The notes beneath the pieces were generated by a model. It was given only the letters and a program-made list of their open reading frames with translations, made no database searches and was not told the origin of the DNA. 13,016 bases of DNA from Candidatus Bipolaricaulota bacterium (lineage in GTDB: Bacteria > Bipolaricaulota > Bipolaricaulia > Bipolaricaulales > Bipolaricaulaceae): assembly GCA_015661965.1 (NCBI GenBank), contig DQVA01000290.1, positions 1-13,016 on the forward strand, in the 5' to 3' direction. A program made the position numbers and the translations under genes. This document shows positions 1 through 5,718 of this stretch, one piece after another (position 1 is the first letter of the stretch; each line of letters begins with the position of its first letter).

Positions 1-44
1 ACGGGCAGGACGAACAGGAGCCCCCAGGGGATCCGCCGTTTCAC
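1..44 (-). CDS. Start of the next transport gene, probably a FecCD-type permease (partial)
   Basis: Only the first 14 codons are in the window. The reading starts with GTG at 44-42 and gives MKRRIPWGLLFVLP, a basic start followed by a hydrophobic stretch, as expected for a membrane protein. The GTG shares bases with the TGA of the binding protein (GTGA, a 4-base overlap), the usual arrangement for translational coupling. Binding proteins of this class are normally followed by a FecCD-type permease, so that identity is inferred from context. The visible residues cannot prove it. Confidence 0.6.
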   Translation of the reverse strand, partial: MKRRIPWGLLFVLP

Positions 45-1024
45 CGACCGATTTCCTCCACCAACTCCGGCGGGAGCTCATACCCGAAGAAGTCCCGGTA
101 GAAGGCGCGGGCCTCCCCCGCCACGTCCAGCGCGAGCGCGGGGTGGAGTTTGGCCGCCATCCACAGAATCCCCAGGATGGACTCCGGGGTGGGCACGTCC
201 CAGGGGGAGATGATGCGCGGCATCTTGTGGATGCGGCCGGACTCCGCCGCGGCCACCCCCCGCCATACCGGGTCCGCGAGCAGATCCTCCGGGCACACCC
301 TCCCGTAGGGGGCGATGAACACCACCTCCGGATCCCATAGCAGCACCTGCTCGGCGCTGACGTCCTGCCAGTAGCCGCTGAGCCCGGCGGTAAGGGAAAT
401 CCCCCCGGCCAGGGCGATCATCTCGGACTGGAACATGTCCCCGCTCGCCACCCGGAAGGGCTGGGTGCCGACGAACAGCACCCGGGGCCGACTCCCCCCG
501 GCTTGGGACACGCCAGCGGCGACCCCCTGCAGCCGGGCCTGGTAGTAGCCGATCAGGGCGGCGGCCCGCTCCTGGACACCGAGGGCGGCCCCCAACAGCT
601 CCACCCCCTGGTGGATGCCGGCCAGGGTCTCGAAGTTGAAGAGAAGTACCGGGATGTCGAACGTGGTGAACTGGTCGGCGATCTCCTGTTCCTGGGCGCC
701 GCTGGCCAGCACCAGGTCCGGGGCCTGGGCCAGCACTTCCTCCAGGGAGAGCTTCTGGCGGGTGTATTTAGCCTCCAGTTCCGGGTCCACCGCCAGGAGG
801 GCCTCCCAGGCGGGGGAGCCGGGCTTCAGGCCCACGTAGGTCCCCAGCGACAGCTTCCCCTGCTGCCCCAGGGCGTACAGGTACAGGGTGGCCACTCCGT
901 ACAGGCTCACCACCCGCTCCACCTCGGTGGGAACGGTCTCCTGGCGACCGGCTTGGTCCACCAGGACCACTTGCCCGGAGGCCGCGAACGATAAGGCCAC
1001 AAGCAGCGAAAGCAGCTTACGCAC
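41..1024 (-). CDS. Iron-complex/cobalamin-type ABC transporter substrate-binding protein (BtuF/FepB-like)
   Basis: A 327-residue periplasmic binding protein of the Fe-siderophore/heme/B12 class (family PF01497), which delivers a metal complex or cobalamin to an inner-membrane ABC importer. Residues 1-17 form a signal peptide with no lipobox Cys, so the protein is probably soluble in a periplasm. The N-lobe (about 37-150) has the RVVSLYGVATLYLYALG segment typical of the class. A long linking helix (about 150-175) leads to the C-lobe, with WQDVSAEQVLLWDPEVVFIA at 219-238 and DVPTPESILGILW near 276-288. The GTG start at 1024-1022 is chosen because AGGAGGT lies 5 bases upstream (1030-1036), inside the end of the PadR gene, which it overlaps by 8 bases. 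The substrate cannot be read from the sequence. Confidence 0.88.
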   Translation of the reverse strand: MRKLLSLLVALSFAASGQVVLVDQAGRQETVPTEVERVVSLYGVATLYLYALGQQGKLSLGTYVGLKPGSPAWEALLAVDPELEAKYTRQKLSLEEVLAQAPDLVLASGAQEQEIADQFTTFDIPVLLFNFETLAGIHQGVELLGAALGVQERAAALIGYYQARLQGVAAGVSQAGGSRPRVLFVGTQPFRVASGDMFQSEMIALAGGISLTAGLSGYWQDVSAEQVLLWDPEVVFIAPYGRVCPEDLLADPVWRGVAAAESGRIHKMPRIISPWDVPTPESILGILWMAAKLHPALALDVAGEARAFYRDFFGYELPPELVEEIGR

Positions 1025-1553
1025 TTTTTACCTCCTTTTCGTAACAGATCATGACCTCCTCAAGCCAACAGAGGAGCGCCTCCAGTTGGCGCAGCCGGAA
1101 CCGGGCGGCGATCCGGCCCAGCCAGGGGTCATCGCAGGGGAGGGCCGCGCGTCCCGCCAGTCTGTCCCGGAGGCGGGCCAGGCGCACCGCCTGGGCGGAG
1201 AGGAGGGCTGGGATCCGCTCCGGGGCATGGCGATGGAGGAAGTACAGCTTGGCCAAAAGCTCAAGCCGCACGTCCCGGGCATGCCTCACCGGGGAGGTGG
1301 CCCAGTCCCAAAACGCGTGCCGTCCGGCCGGGGTGAGGGAGAACACGCGGCGGGGCGGTCTGGCCCCTTGGGGCTCCAAGTGTCCTTGGATGAGCCCCTC
1401 CCGTTCCAGGCGTGCCAGGAGGGAGTAAAGCTGGGAAGGGGCGATGTGCCAGATGGGGCCGAGGCCTGAGCTCAGCCGTTTTCCGAGCTGGTAGCCGTGG
1501 GCGGGGCCTGGGAGCAGGCAGCCCAACACGGCGAACGCGGCCGGCGGTTTCAT
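1017..1553 (-). CDS. PadR-family transcriptional regulator
   Basis: A 178-residue DNA-binding regulator. The start MKPPAAFAVLGCLLPGPAHGYQLGK is the characteristic PadR winged-helix opening (hydrophobic helix, G-P-x-H-G-Y). It is followed by SQLYSLLARLEREGLI (about 40-55), the recognition helix region, the wing RRVFSLTPAGR (about 69-78), and a helical C-terminal dimerisation region (about 95-170). A longer reading starting at 1607 is possible, but its 18 extra residues precede the normal family start, so ATG 1551-1553 is preferred. The last 8 bases overlap the start of the metal-complex binding protein, so the regulator heads that operon and probably controls both it and itself. The ligand is unknown. 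Confidence 0.87.
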   Translation of the reverse strand: MKPPAAFAVLGCLLPGPAHGYQLGKRLSSGLGPIWHIAPSQLYSLLARLEREGLIQGHLEPQGARPPRRVFSLTPAGRHAFWDWATSPVRHARDVRLELLAKLYFLHRHAPERIPALLSAQAVRLARLRDRLAGRAALPCDDPWLGRIAARFRLRQLEALLCWLEEVMICYEKEVKSA

Positions 1554-1563
1554 GCCAACCTGA

Positions 1564-1591
1564 ATTATTCCACCTTGGAACAAAACCGCAA
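1564..1591 (-). promoter_or_regulatory. Probable promoter of the PadR/metal-transport operon, almost leaderless
   Basis: On the minus strand a -35-like TTGCGG (1586-1591, 3 of 6 consensus bases) is followed after 16 bases by AATAAT (1564-1569, 5 of 6). Only 10 bases separate AATAAT from the ATG at 1553, so transcription would begin within a few bases of the start codon. No clear SD precedes this ATG. It lies in the short gap between the WD40 gene and padR, suggesting the two genes are transcribed separately. Confidence 0.45.
1568..1580. promoter_or_regulatory. Candidate PadR operator (perfect dyad inside the promoter)
   Basis: TTCCA-CCT-TGGAA is a perfect 5-base inverted repeat with a 3-base centre. 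It occupies the spacer and the edge of the putative -10 box of the padR promoter. PadR proteins bind inverted repeats and commonly repress their own operons, so autoregulation here is a reasonable inference. The arms do not match the best-known PadR consensus (ATGT-N8-ACAT). Confidence 0.4.
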
Positions 1592-1617
1592 GCCAGCCCG
1601 CCGCCATCCCCCCGGAA

Positions 1618-2868
1618 TCAATAGGCCTCTACGCTGAACTCATAGGGATCGCTCCGCAAACCCGCCCCGTCCACCAGCACCAGCCGCAGCCGAACCCGCT
1701 GGGGGGCCTCCACCTTGAGGGAGAAGGAAAAACTGGTCGCCCCATGCCCGGAAAGGTGGGGCCGGAAACTCCAGCCCGGCTTGACCACCACCCGCGCCTT
1801 GTCCCCCTCCACCAGCTCCAGATACGCCCAAGAGAGGTCGCGGTTCACGTCCCGGAAGGACACCATGATCACCTGCTCCCGGCCGGCCCGGATCCTCTCT
1901 GTGTAGAACACATCCCGCACCTGGGGTCGCAATGAGAGCACCCGGGGAAGCTCCCACCGGGCCAGCTTCCCGTCCTCCGAGGCCGACAGGCACGCCCCGG
2001 GGCGGGCAAGGGGGGCCACCAGCCGCACCGCGGCGGCATGCAGGGCCAACGCCCCCAGCTCCAGCCCGTCTGTCGCCCGCCAGATCTTCACCATCCTGCC
2101 CGTCCCGGCCGTCAGGAGGTAGTCCCCGGAGTGGTCGAAGGCCACCGCCCACACCGGCTCCTCGTGCCCGGCCTGGATCCAGAGGGGGGTCCACCCCGGT
2201 TGCCCCCACACCCCTACTTCCCCGGCCGCCGTGCCCACGGCCAGCCGCTCCCCGCCGGGGGAGAAGGCCAGTCCCCATACCTCGCCGGACACGCCCGCCA
2301 GGGCCAGCACTTCGCTGCCGGACTCCAGGTCCACCAGCCCCACCCCCTGGCTCAACCCCACCGCCAGCAACGCCCCTTGGGGACTGAAGTTCAAGCCCCA
2401 CACGCCGCCCGCGAAATCGGCCCGGTACACCTCCTCGCCGGAGGCGGTGTCCCACACGATCAGGGTGCCGTCCAGCCCTCCGGCCGCCAGGCGCGTCCCA
2501 TCCGGGCTGAAGCCAAGACACCACACCATCCCCGGGATCTCCCGCCATTCCCGGAGGGGCTGCCCCGTGGAAAGCCCCCAGAGCCGGACCAACCCGCCGG
2601 CGGTCCCGCAGGCCAGGTAGTCCCCGGCCACCGCCACCGCCCAGGGCCGCTCGTTTTGGTCGAGGGGGAGGCTGACGAGCGGCTCCAGGTCGGGGGAGAA
2701 CACCCGAATACCCTGGGGGAAGAGGATGGCGATGTGATCATGACCTGGGGAGACCCCGATATTCACGAGCTGTCCCACCCGGACCTCCTGCACCTCCCCA
2801 GGCGGGAGCCCCACCCCCACGCTTCCCAGCAGGGACAGGAGTGCAACTAGCAACACCCCGCGCTTCAT
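1618..2868 (-). CDS. Exported seven-bladed WD40-type beta-propeller protein
   Basis: A 416-residue protein of unknown role. Residues 1-20 form a signal peptide (KR then a Leu/Val-rich core) without a lipobox Cys. Seven WD-like repeats can be counted between about 32 and 307. The clearest are VWCLGFSPDGTRLAAGG...IVWD (115-140), VWGLNFSPQG (156-165), VWGLAFSPGGERLAVG (198-212) and VWAVAFDHSG...KIWR (239-264). Weaker blades start near 36, 75 and 281. Seven would close a complete propeller. The remaining part (about 313-416) looks like an all-beta domain. No enzyme motif is seen, so a binding or scaffold role outside the cytoplasm is inferred. The ATG start is fixed by an SD that matches the anti-SD over 11 bases (2873-2883). 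Neighbours on both sides are transport operons, with no clear link. Confidence 0.8.
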   Translation of the reverse strand: MKRGVLLVALLSLLGSVGVGLPPGEVQEVRVGQLVNIGVSPGHDHIAILFPQGIRVFSPDLEPLVSLPLDQNERPWAVAVAGDYLACGTAGGLVRLWGLSTGQPLREWREIPGMVWCLGFSPDGTRLAAGGLDGTLIVWDTASGEEVYRADFAGGVWGLNFSPQGALLAVGLSQGVGLVDLESGSEVLALAGVSGEVWGLAFSPGGERLAVGTAAGEVGVWGQPGWTPLWIQAGHEEPVWAVAFDHSGDYLLTAGTGRMVKIWRATDGLELGALALHAAAVRLVAPLARPGACLSASEDGKLARWELPRVLSLRPQVRDVFYTERIRAGREQVIMVSFRDVNRDLSWAYLELVEGDKARVVVKPGWSFRPHLSGHGATSFSFSLKVEAPQRVRLRLVLVDGAGLRSDPYEFSVEAY

Positions 2869-2888
2869 CGAGGATCACCTCCTGACCC

Positions 2889-2917
2889 ATTCTTGCCGCT
2901 TTCACCCTCCCCGGCAA
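2889..2917 (-). promoter_or_regulatory. Possible promoter of the WD40 gene
   Basis: TTGCCG (2912-2917) and AAGAAT (2889-2894) lie 17 bases apart on the minus strand, each matching 4 of 6 consensus bases. Transcription would start near 2882, giving a very short leader that runs into the strong SD. The signal is weak and rests on spacing. Confidence 0.3.
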
Positions 2918-3162
2918 AGGGTAACCCTCCCTCCGACTCCCCGGGAAAAAGCGTACCGCGGCCCCGGAGGAGTTAGAACGCACACCCCGGTGAGAACTCG
3001 GGGAGCAACCACTTCCCCCTCACACCCCCAGGGGGTCCCTTCCTCTCATACCGATGGCGATGGTCGCCGGTTTCCGGGGGTAGGGAAGGTCATTTCCAGG
3101 GAGAGAAGCCGGGAGCGTTCAGGCGAGCGACCAGCGCGTGAGGGGCGGGGCCGGGCAGCCCG
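2918..3162. other. Gene-poor stretch with small GC-rich inverted repeats
   Basis: No credible gene was found on either strand between the end of the amino-acid permease operon and the WD40 gene's promoter. It holds short GC-rich dyads: CCCCG/CGGGG arms at 2985-2989 and 2999-3003, a loopless ACCCCC-A-GGGGGT at 3024-3036, and CGGG-CAG-CCCG at 3152-3162 just past the permease stop codon. Any of these could help end transcription of the operon, but none is followed by a T-run, so no terminator is called. Confidence 0.5.
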
Positions 3163-3834
3163 CTAGAGCCGGCGTTCCAGGCCCGGGATCCGGGTCCTCC
3201 GCTCCAACAACCCCAGCAGCCCCGCCAGCATCCCCACCAGGGCCACGTAGATCGCGGCCACCAGCAGGTAGATCTCGAAATACCGGAAGTTCCGGGCGGC
3301 GATCAAGCTGGCCCGGCCCATGAGCTCCGGTACCCCCACGATGAAGGCCAGGGACGAATATTTGAGCATGTAGATGAGCTCGTTGGACCAGGCGGGGATC
3401 ACCAGCCGCATGGCCTGCGGCAGCACCACATACCACACCGCCTGCCAGCGCCCCATCCCCAGGGCCCTGGCCGCCTGCACCTGTCCCTTTGGAACCGCTT
3501 GGATGGCGCCCCGGAAGTACTCGGCCTGATAGGCGGCCGTATTCATGCCCATGGCCACCCCGGCGGCGAGGAGGGGAGGGAGCACGATCCCCACGTCCGG
3601 GAGTCCATAGTAGAGCACGAACAGTTGCACGAGCAGGGGGGTGCCGCGTACCAGCTCCACATAGGCCGTGCACAGGGAGTAGACGAGCCGCCCCCCGTAT
3701 ACCCTCCCCAGCGCGAGGCCCCAGCCCAGGATCAGCCCGCCCAGTATACAGATCGCGGTGAGCTCCAGGGCCACCTTGGCCCCCAAGAACAGCTGTGGCA
3801 GGACGCGGCCGGCGAGCTGCAGAAACCCCGACAT
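3163..3834 (-). CDS. Polar amino-acid ABC transporter permease (HisM/GlnP family), second subunit
   Basis: A 223-residue inner-membrane permease with about five hydrophobic segments. It carries the cytoplasmic ATPase-docking (EAA) motif of the polar amino-acid uptake family, EYFRGAIQAVPKGQVQAARALG near 105-126, followed by LPQAMR. The segment ELVRGTPLLVQLFVLYYGLP (about 60-79) is also typical of the family. The ATG start lies 6 bases after the stop of the first permease, with only a weak AAGG upstream, so translation is probably coupled. It resembles the preceding gene, and the pair would form a heterodimeric channel for the binding protein encoded further upstream in the operon. Confidence 0.92.
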   Translation of the reverse strand: MSGFLQLAGRVLPQLFLGAKVALELTAICILGGLILGWGLALGRVYGGRLVYSLCTAYVELVRGTPLLVQLFVLYYGLPDVGIVLPPLLAAGVAMGMNTAAYQAEYFRGAIQAVPKGQVQAARALGMGRWQAVWYVVLPQAMRLVIPAWSNELIYMLKYSSLAFIVGVPELMGRASLIAARNFRYFEIYLLVAAIYVALVGMLAGLLGLLERRTRIPGLERRL

Positions 3835-3840
3835 CTTGCC

Positions 3841-4515
3841 TTACACCCGCCGCTTCAACAGGCGCCGCTCGCACCCCGGCACCCAGAGCCGGGCCTCCAG
3901 GCGATACAGGGCCGCGTTCCCAGCCCGGGTGAGGAGGAAGTAAATCAGGGCGCAAAACCCATAGACGAGCAGCGAGTTGCCGTAGGTGTAAGAGATGACG
4001 TACCGTGCCTGGCGTAGGATCTCCACCACCCCCACGATGTAAGCCAACGAGGTGTCCTTGATCTGGGAGGAGAACTCGTTAGACCAGGGTCCGATGGCCC
4101 GCCGCAGGGCCTGGGGCAGGATCACATGCAGAATGGCTTGGGGGGCCGACATCCCCAACGCCCGGGCGGCCTCGGTCTGCCGCCGGTCGATGGACTGGAT
4201 GGCCGCCCGGAAGATCTGGGATTGGTAGGCGCCGGAGCACAGCCCCAGCGCCACGATGGCCACCACCAGGGGCGGCGGGGCCCAAGGCAGGTAGAACACG
4301 AGCAGCAGGAGCACGATGGGGGGGACCCCCCGGAGGAGCCGCTCCAGGCCGGTCACCAGTGCGGGGAGCGGCGGCGGACCGTAGACCTGGAGCACCGCCC
4401 CGGATAGCCCCAAGGCCAACCCTAACCCCATGACCCCGCCCAGCACCTCTACCGTCACCAGAGTGCCTCGCCAGAACCACAGGAGCTCCTTGATCAACGA
4501 CTCCAAACCGCTCAT
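3841..4515 (-). CDS. Polar amino-acid ABC transporter permease (HisQ/GlnP family), first subunit
   Basis: A 224-residue membrane protein with the family motif QIFRAAIQSIDRRQTEAARALG followed by LPQALRR, the docking loop for the ATPase. LERLLRGVPPIVLLLLVFYLP near 57-77 matches the GTP/VPxLVQL-type segment of its relatives. It follows the binding-protein gene after a GC-rich hairpin and is separated from the next permease by 6 bases. The ATG at 4515 has no recognisable SD (the sequence before it is pyrimidine-rich, CTTCTTCTCCCACC), so its translation is probably weaker than that of the binding protein. No ATPase gene is present in this cluster. Confidence 0.92.
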   Translation of the reverse strand: MSGLESLIKELLWFWRGTLVTVEVLGGVMGLGLALGLSGAVLQVYGPPPLPALVTGLERLLRGVPPIVLLLLVFYLPWAPPPLVVAIVALGLCSGAYQSQIFRAAIQSIDRRQTEAARALGMSAPQAILHVILPQALRRAIGPWSNEFSSQIKDTSLAYIVGVVEILRQARYVISYTYGNSLLVYGFCALIYFLLTRAGNAALYRLEARLWVPGCERRLLKRRV

Positions 4516-4528
4516 GGTGGGAGAAGAA

Positions 4529-4553
4529 GGGGGCGGGCACGTGGCCCGCCCCC
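4529..4553 (-). terminator. Intercistronic GC hairpin between binding protein and permeases (attenuator or mRNA-stabilising)
   Basis: The arms 4529-4538 and 4544-4553 are perfectly complementary over 10 bases, around a 5-base loop. The hairpin begins 7 bases after the stop codon of the binding-protein gene. On the minus strand it is followed by a pyrimidine stretch with several T residues (CTTCTTCTCC). That position and shape suit partial termination or protection of the upstream mRNA end, which would let the binding protein be made in excess over the permeases, as is known for other binding-protein operons. Confidence 0.65.
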
Positions 4554-4560
4554 GCTGCGC

Positions 4561-5349
4561 TTACTCACATGTGGTGGTGCGCTTGAGCGGCACCGGCCCT
4601 ACCGGTCGGCCCGGGAAGTATCTGGCGACCAGTTCCGCCCACGCTCCGGACTGGTACAGGCTGCGGAGCCCAGCGTTGATCCTGGGGAGGAGCCCGTAAG
4701 GGTCCCCGGCCGTGACCGCGTAGGCGTACTGCTCCCCGGTCTTCACGATCCCCACGATCTTCACGCGGCGGCCGGCGTCCACGAACCCCTGGGCGGTGTC
4801 GGTATCGCAGAGCACGGCGGCGATCCGGCCGTTCTCCAGGTCCCGGATCGCCATGTCGTACGTCTCGTAGGCCCGCAAGTCGATGTCCACCCCCTGGGCG
4901 ACCAGGTTGTCCTCGATCCACTGGTACCCGGTGGTCCCTGCTTGGGCCCCCACCGTAGTGCCGTTGAAGGCCGTGATGGCGTTGAGGTCGGAGTCCTCAC
5001 GCACCAGCACCGCCTGGTCCACCTCCCAGTAGGGCGAGGAGAAGTCGATGACCCGGTCGCGTTCACAGGTCACCGTGAGGCCACTGGCGATGAGGTCGAT
5101 CTTCGCCTGGGCCAAGGCGGTGATGATGGTGGCCCAGGGGAGGTCCCGGAACTCCACGGCGAAGCCCTCCAGGTCGGCGATGGCCTGGATCACCTCCACG
5201 TCGAAGCCCCGGAACTCCCCCTGTTCCACCCAGGTGAACGGCGGGAAGGCGGCGTCCACACCCACGATGTACACGTCCTTTTCCTCCCCCTGCAGGGTCC
5301 CGAAAGCGAACACACAGACTACGCCCAACAGCAATACCACGCGCTTCAC
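4561..5349 (-). CDS. Polar amino-acid ABC transporter substrate-binding protein
   Basis: A 262-residue periplasmic binding protein of the SBP_bac_3 family. Residues 1-20 form a signal peptide without a lipobox Cys. The mature protein opens with YIVGVDAAFPPFTWVEQGEFRGFDVEVI (27-54), a hallmark of the family. SGLTVTCERDRVIDFSSPYW (89-108) contains the expected carboxylate-binding Arg (R97), and ENGRIAAVLCDTDTA (172-186) the expected amino-group-binding Asp (D182). Cysteines at 95, 181 and 261 are unusual for an exported protein, and a disulfide is possible. The start is GTG (5347-5349), preceded by AAGGAGG at 5356-5362 with a 6-base gap. It is the first full gene of the importer operon, behind a long leader. 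The exact amino acid cannot be read. Histidine is suggested only by the leader peptide. Confidence 0.92.
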   Translation of the reverse strand: MKRVVLLLGVVCVFAFGTLQGEEKDVYIVGVDAAFPPFTWVEQGEFRGFDVEVIQAIADLEGFAVEFRDLPWATIITALAQAKIDLIASGLTVTCERDRVIDFSSPYWEVDQAVLVREDSDLNAITAFNGTTVGAQAGTTGYQWIEDNLVAQGVDIDLRAYETYDMAIRDLENGRIAAVLCDTDTAQGFVDAGRRVKIVGIVKTGEQYAYAVTAGDPYGLLPRINAGLRSLYQSGAWAELVARYFPGRPVGPVPLKRTTTCE

Positions 5350-5355
5350 TTTTAG

Positions 5356-5464
5356 CCTCCTTGAAAGGGGACTTACCCGGTGGCCGTGTCTTAGGAGGAC
5401 CGGCTACCGGTTTGCCGCCGCCTTTCGGCGGTCGAACTATGGACGAACCAGAAGCTAAGGCTGA
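5356..5464 (-). promoter_or_regulatory. Structured mRNA leader with anti-SD sequence before the amino-acid binding protein
   Basis: Between the leader ORF's stop and the binding-protein start, the minus-strand RNA can form CCGCC-GAAA-GGCGG (5431-5418), a stem capped by a GNRA tetraloop. Next is ACCGG-UAG-CCGGU (5411-5399). Immediately after it lies CCUCCU (5398-5393), complementary to the AGGAGG (5361-5356) of the binding-protein SD. Pairing these would hide the ribosome-binding site. I could not match the whole to a known riboswitch class. No hairpin followed by a U-run is present, so control would act on translation rather than by intrinsic termination. Confidence 0.45.
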
Positions 5465-5575
5465 TCAGTGGGCCGGATGGCCCTTGCTATGGGCGTGCGG
5501 ATGGAGGGGATGGAGGAGGGGCCTCCGCGGGGAAAGGAGCCGCAGGATGCCTGCTTGCGGCCAGACTCTGAACAT
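5465..5575 (-). CDS. Candidate histidine-rich leader peptide (36 aa)
   Basis: A 36-codon ORF starting at ATG 5575 and ending at TGA 5467-5465. It has a strong SD, AGGAGGT at 5584-5590, 8 bases before the start, and a promoter correctly placed upstream. The first half is MFRVWPQAGILRLLSPRRP. The end, LLHPLHPHAHSKGHPAH, has six His within 15 residues, plus prolines. The last codons lie inside a GGGCC-AUCC-GGCCC stem (5483-5470). Histidine-rich leader peptides are known from the his operon, where ribosome pausing senses histidyl-tRNA. Here the downstream genes are an amino-acid importer. The function is inferred. The codons could also be a by-product of a C-rich leader, and no homologue is known to me. 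Confidence 0.5.
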   Translation of the reverse strand: MFRVWPQAGILRLLSPRRPLLHPLHPHAHSKGHPAH

Positions 5576-5608
5576 GCTGCACCACCTCCTGGCGTAGAAA
5601 GTTGGTCG

Positions 5609-5637
5609 ACTTTACCCGGCTCCGGGGTGGCGGTCAA
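5609..5637 (-). promoter_or_regulatory. Promoter of the amino-acid importer operon
   Basis: TTGACC (5632-5637, 5 of 6) and TAAAGT (5609-5614, 4 of 6) are separated by exactly 17 bases on the minus strand. Transcription would start near 5602, about 12 bases before the SD of the leader ORF, giving a leader of about 250 bases ahead of the binding-protein gene. It is back-to-back with the promoter of the Clp gene, with 13 bases between the two -35 boxes. Confidence 0.6.
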
Positions 5638-5650
5638 GGCCGGCCATGGG

Positions 5651-5678
5651 TTGCCGGACCGCCCCGCCCCGCTATAAT
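5651..5678 (+). promoter_or_regulatory. Promoter of the ClpB-like gene
   Basis: TTGCCG (5651-5656, 4 of 6) and a perfect TATAAT (5673-5678) lie 16 bases apart, in an AT-rich patch of an otherwise GC-rich region. Transcription should start near 5685, inside the CIRCE-like repeat that follows. The leader to the GTG at 5719 is about 35 bases. Confidence 0.75.
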
Positions 5679-5679
5679 T

Positions 5680-5706
5680 TTGGCAGCCAAATACATTGAC
5701 TGCTAA
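5680..5706. promoter_or_regulatory. CIRCE-like heat-shock operator (probable HrcA site)
   Basis: The arms TTGGCAGCC (5680-5688) and GACTGCTAA (5698-5706) are separated by exactly 9 bases (AAATACATT). The classical CIRCE element is TTAGCACTC-N9-GAGTGCTAA. The left arm matches at 6 of 9 positions, the right arm at 8 of 9, and the two arms are complementary to each other at 7 of 9. The one change in the right arm (G to C) is mirrored in the left arm (C to G), so symmetry is kept. It starts one base after the TATAAT box and covers the expected transcription start, an ideal place for repression by HrcA. No hrcA gene is in the window. Confidence 0.6.
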
Positions 5707-5718
5707 TTTGGAGGGGAC

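Noticed and set aside
1554..1607. 18-residue N-terminal extension of the PadR protein
   Set aside because: PadR proteins normally start at the helix containing GPxHGY, and the extension would overlap the promoter and dyad.
1640..2548. 302-codon minus-strand ORF inside the WD40 gene
   Set aside because: Gly/Arg-rich out-of-frame reading of a GC-rich gene with no domain pattern.
2038..2850. 270-codon plus-strand ORF
   Set aside because: Antisense to the WD40 gene, rich in Pro/His/Gln as expected of a shadow, with no SD or domain.
3024..3036. ACCCCC-A-GGGGGT inverted repeat as terminator
   Set aside because: A one-base centre cannot form a normal hairpin loop, and no T-run follows.
3119..3955. 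278-codon minus-strand ORF across the second permease
   Set aside because: An alternative frame of the permease gene, with low-complexity Gly/Arg/Pro composition and no motifs.
5363..5464. Known riboswitch (c-di-GMP, cobalamin, TPP, glycine, lysine) in the importer leader
   Set aside because: Short matches such as GGCAAACC and CCGGGUAA occur, but the conserved cores of these classes, as I know them, are not present in order. A covariance search is needed to settle it.
5361..5597. 78-codon plus-strand ORF in the control region
   Set aside because: No SD at its start, no recognisable motif, and it lies upstream of the clp promoter, antisense to the importer leader.
5680..5718. CtsR operator in the clp leader
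   Set aside because: No tandem GGTCAAA heptads are present. The CIRCE geometry explains the repeat better.
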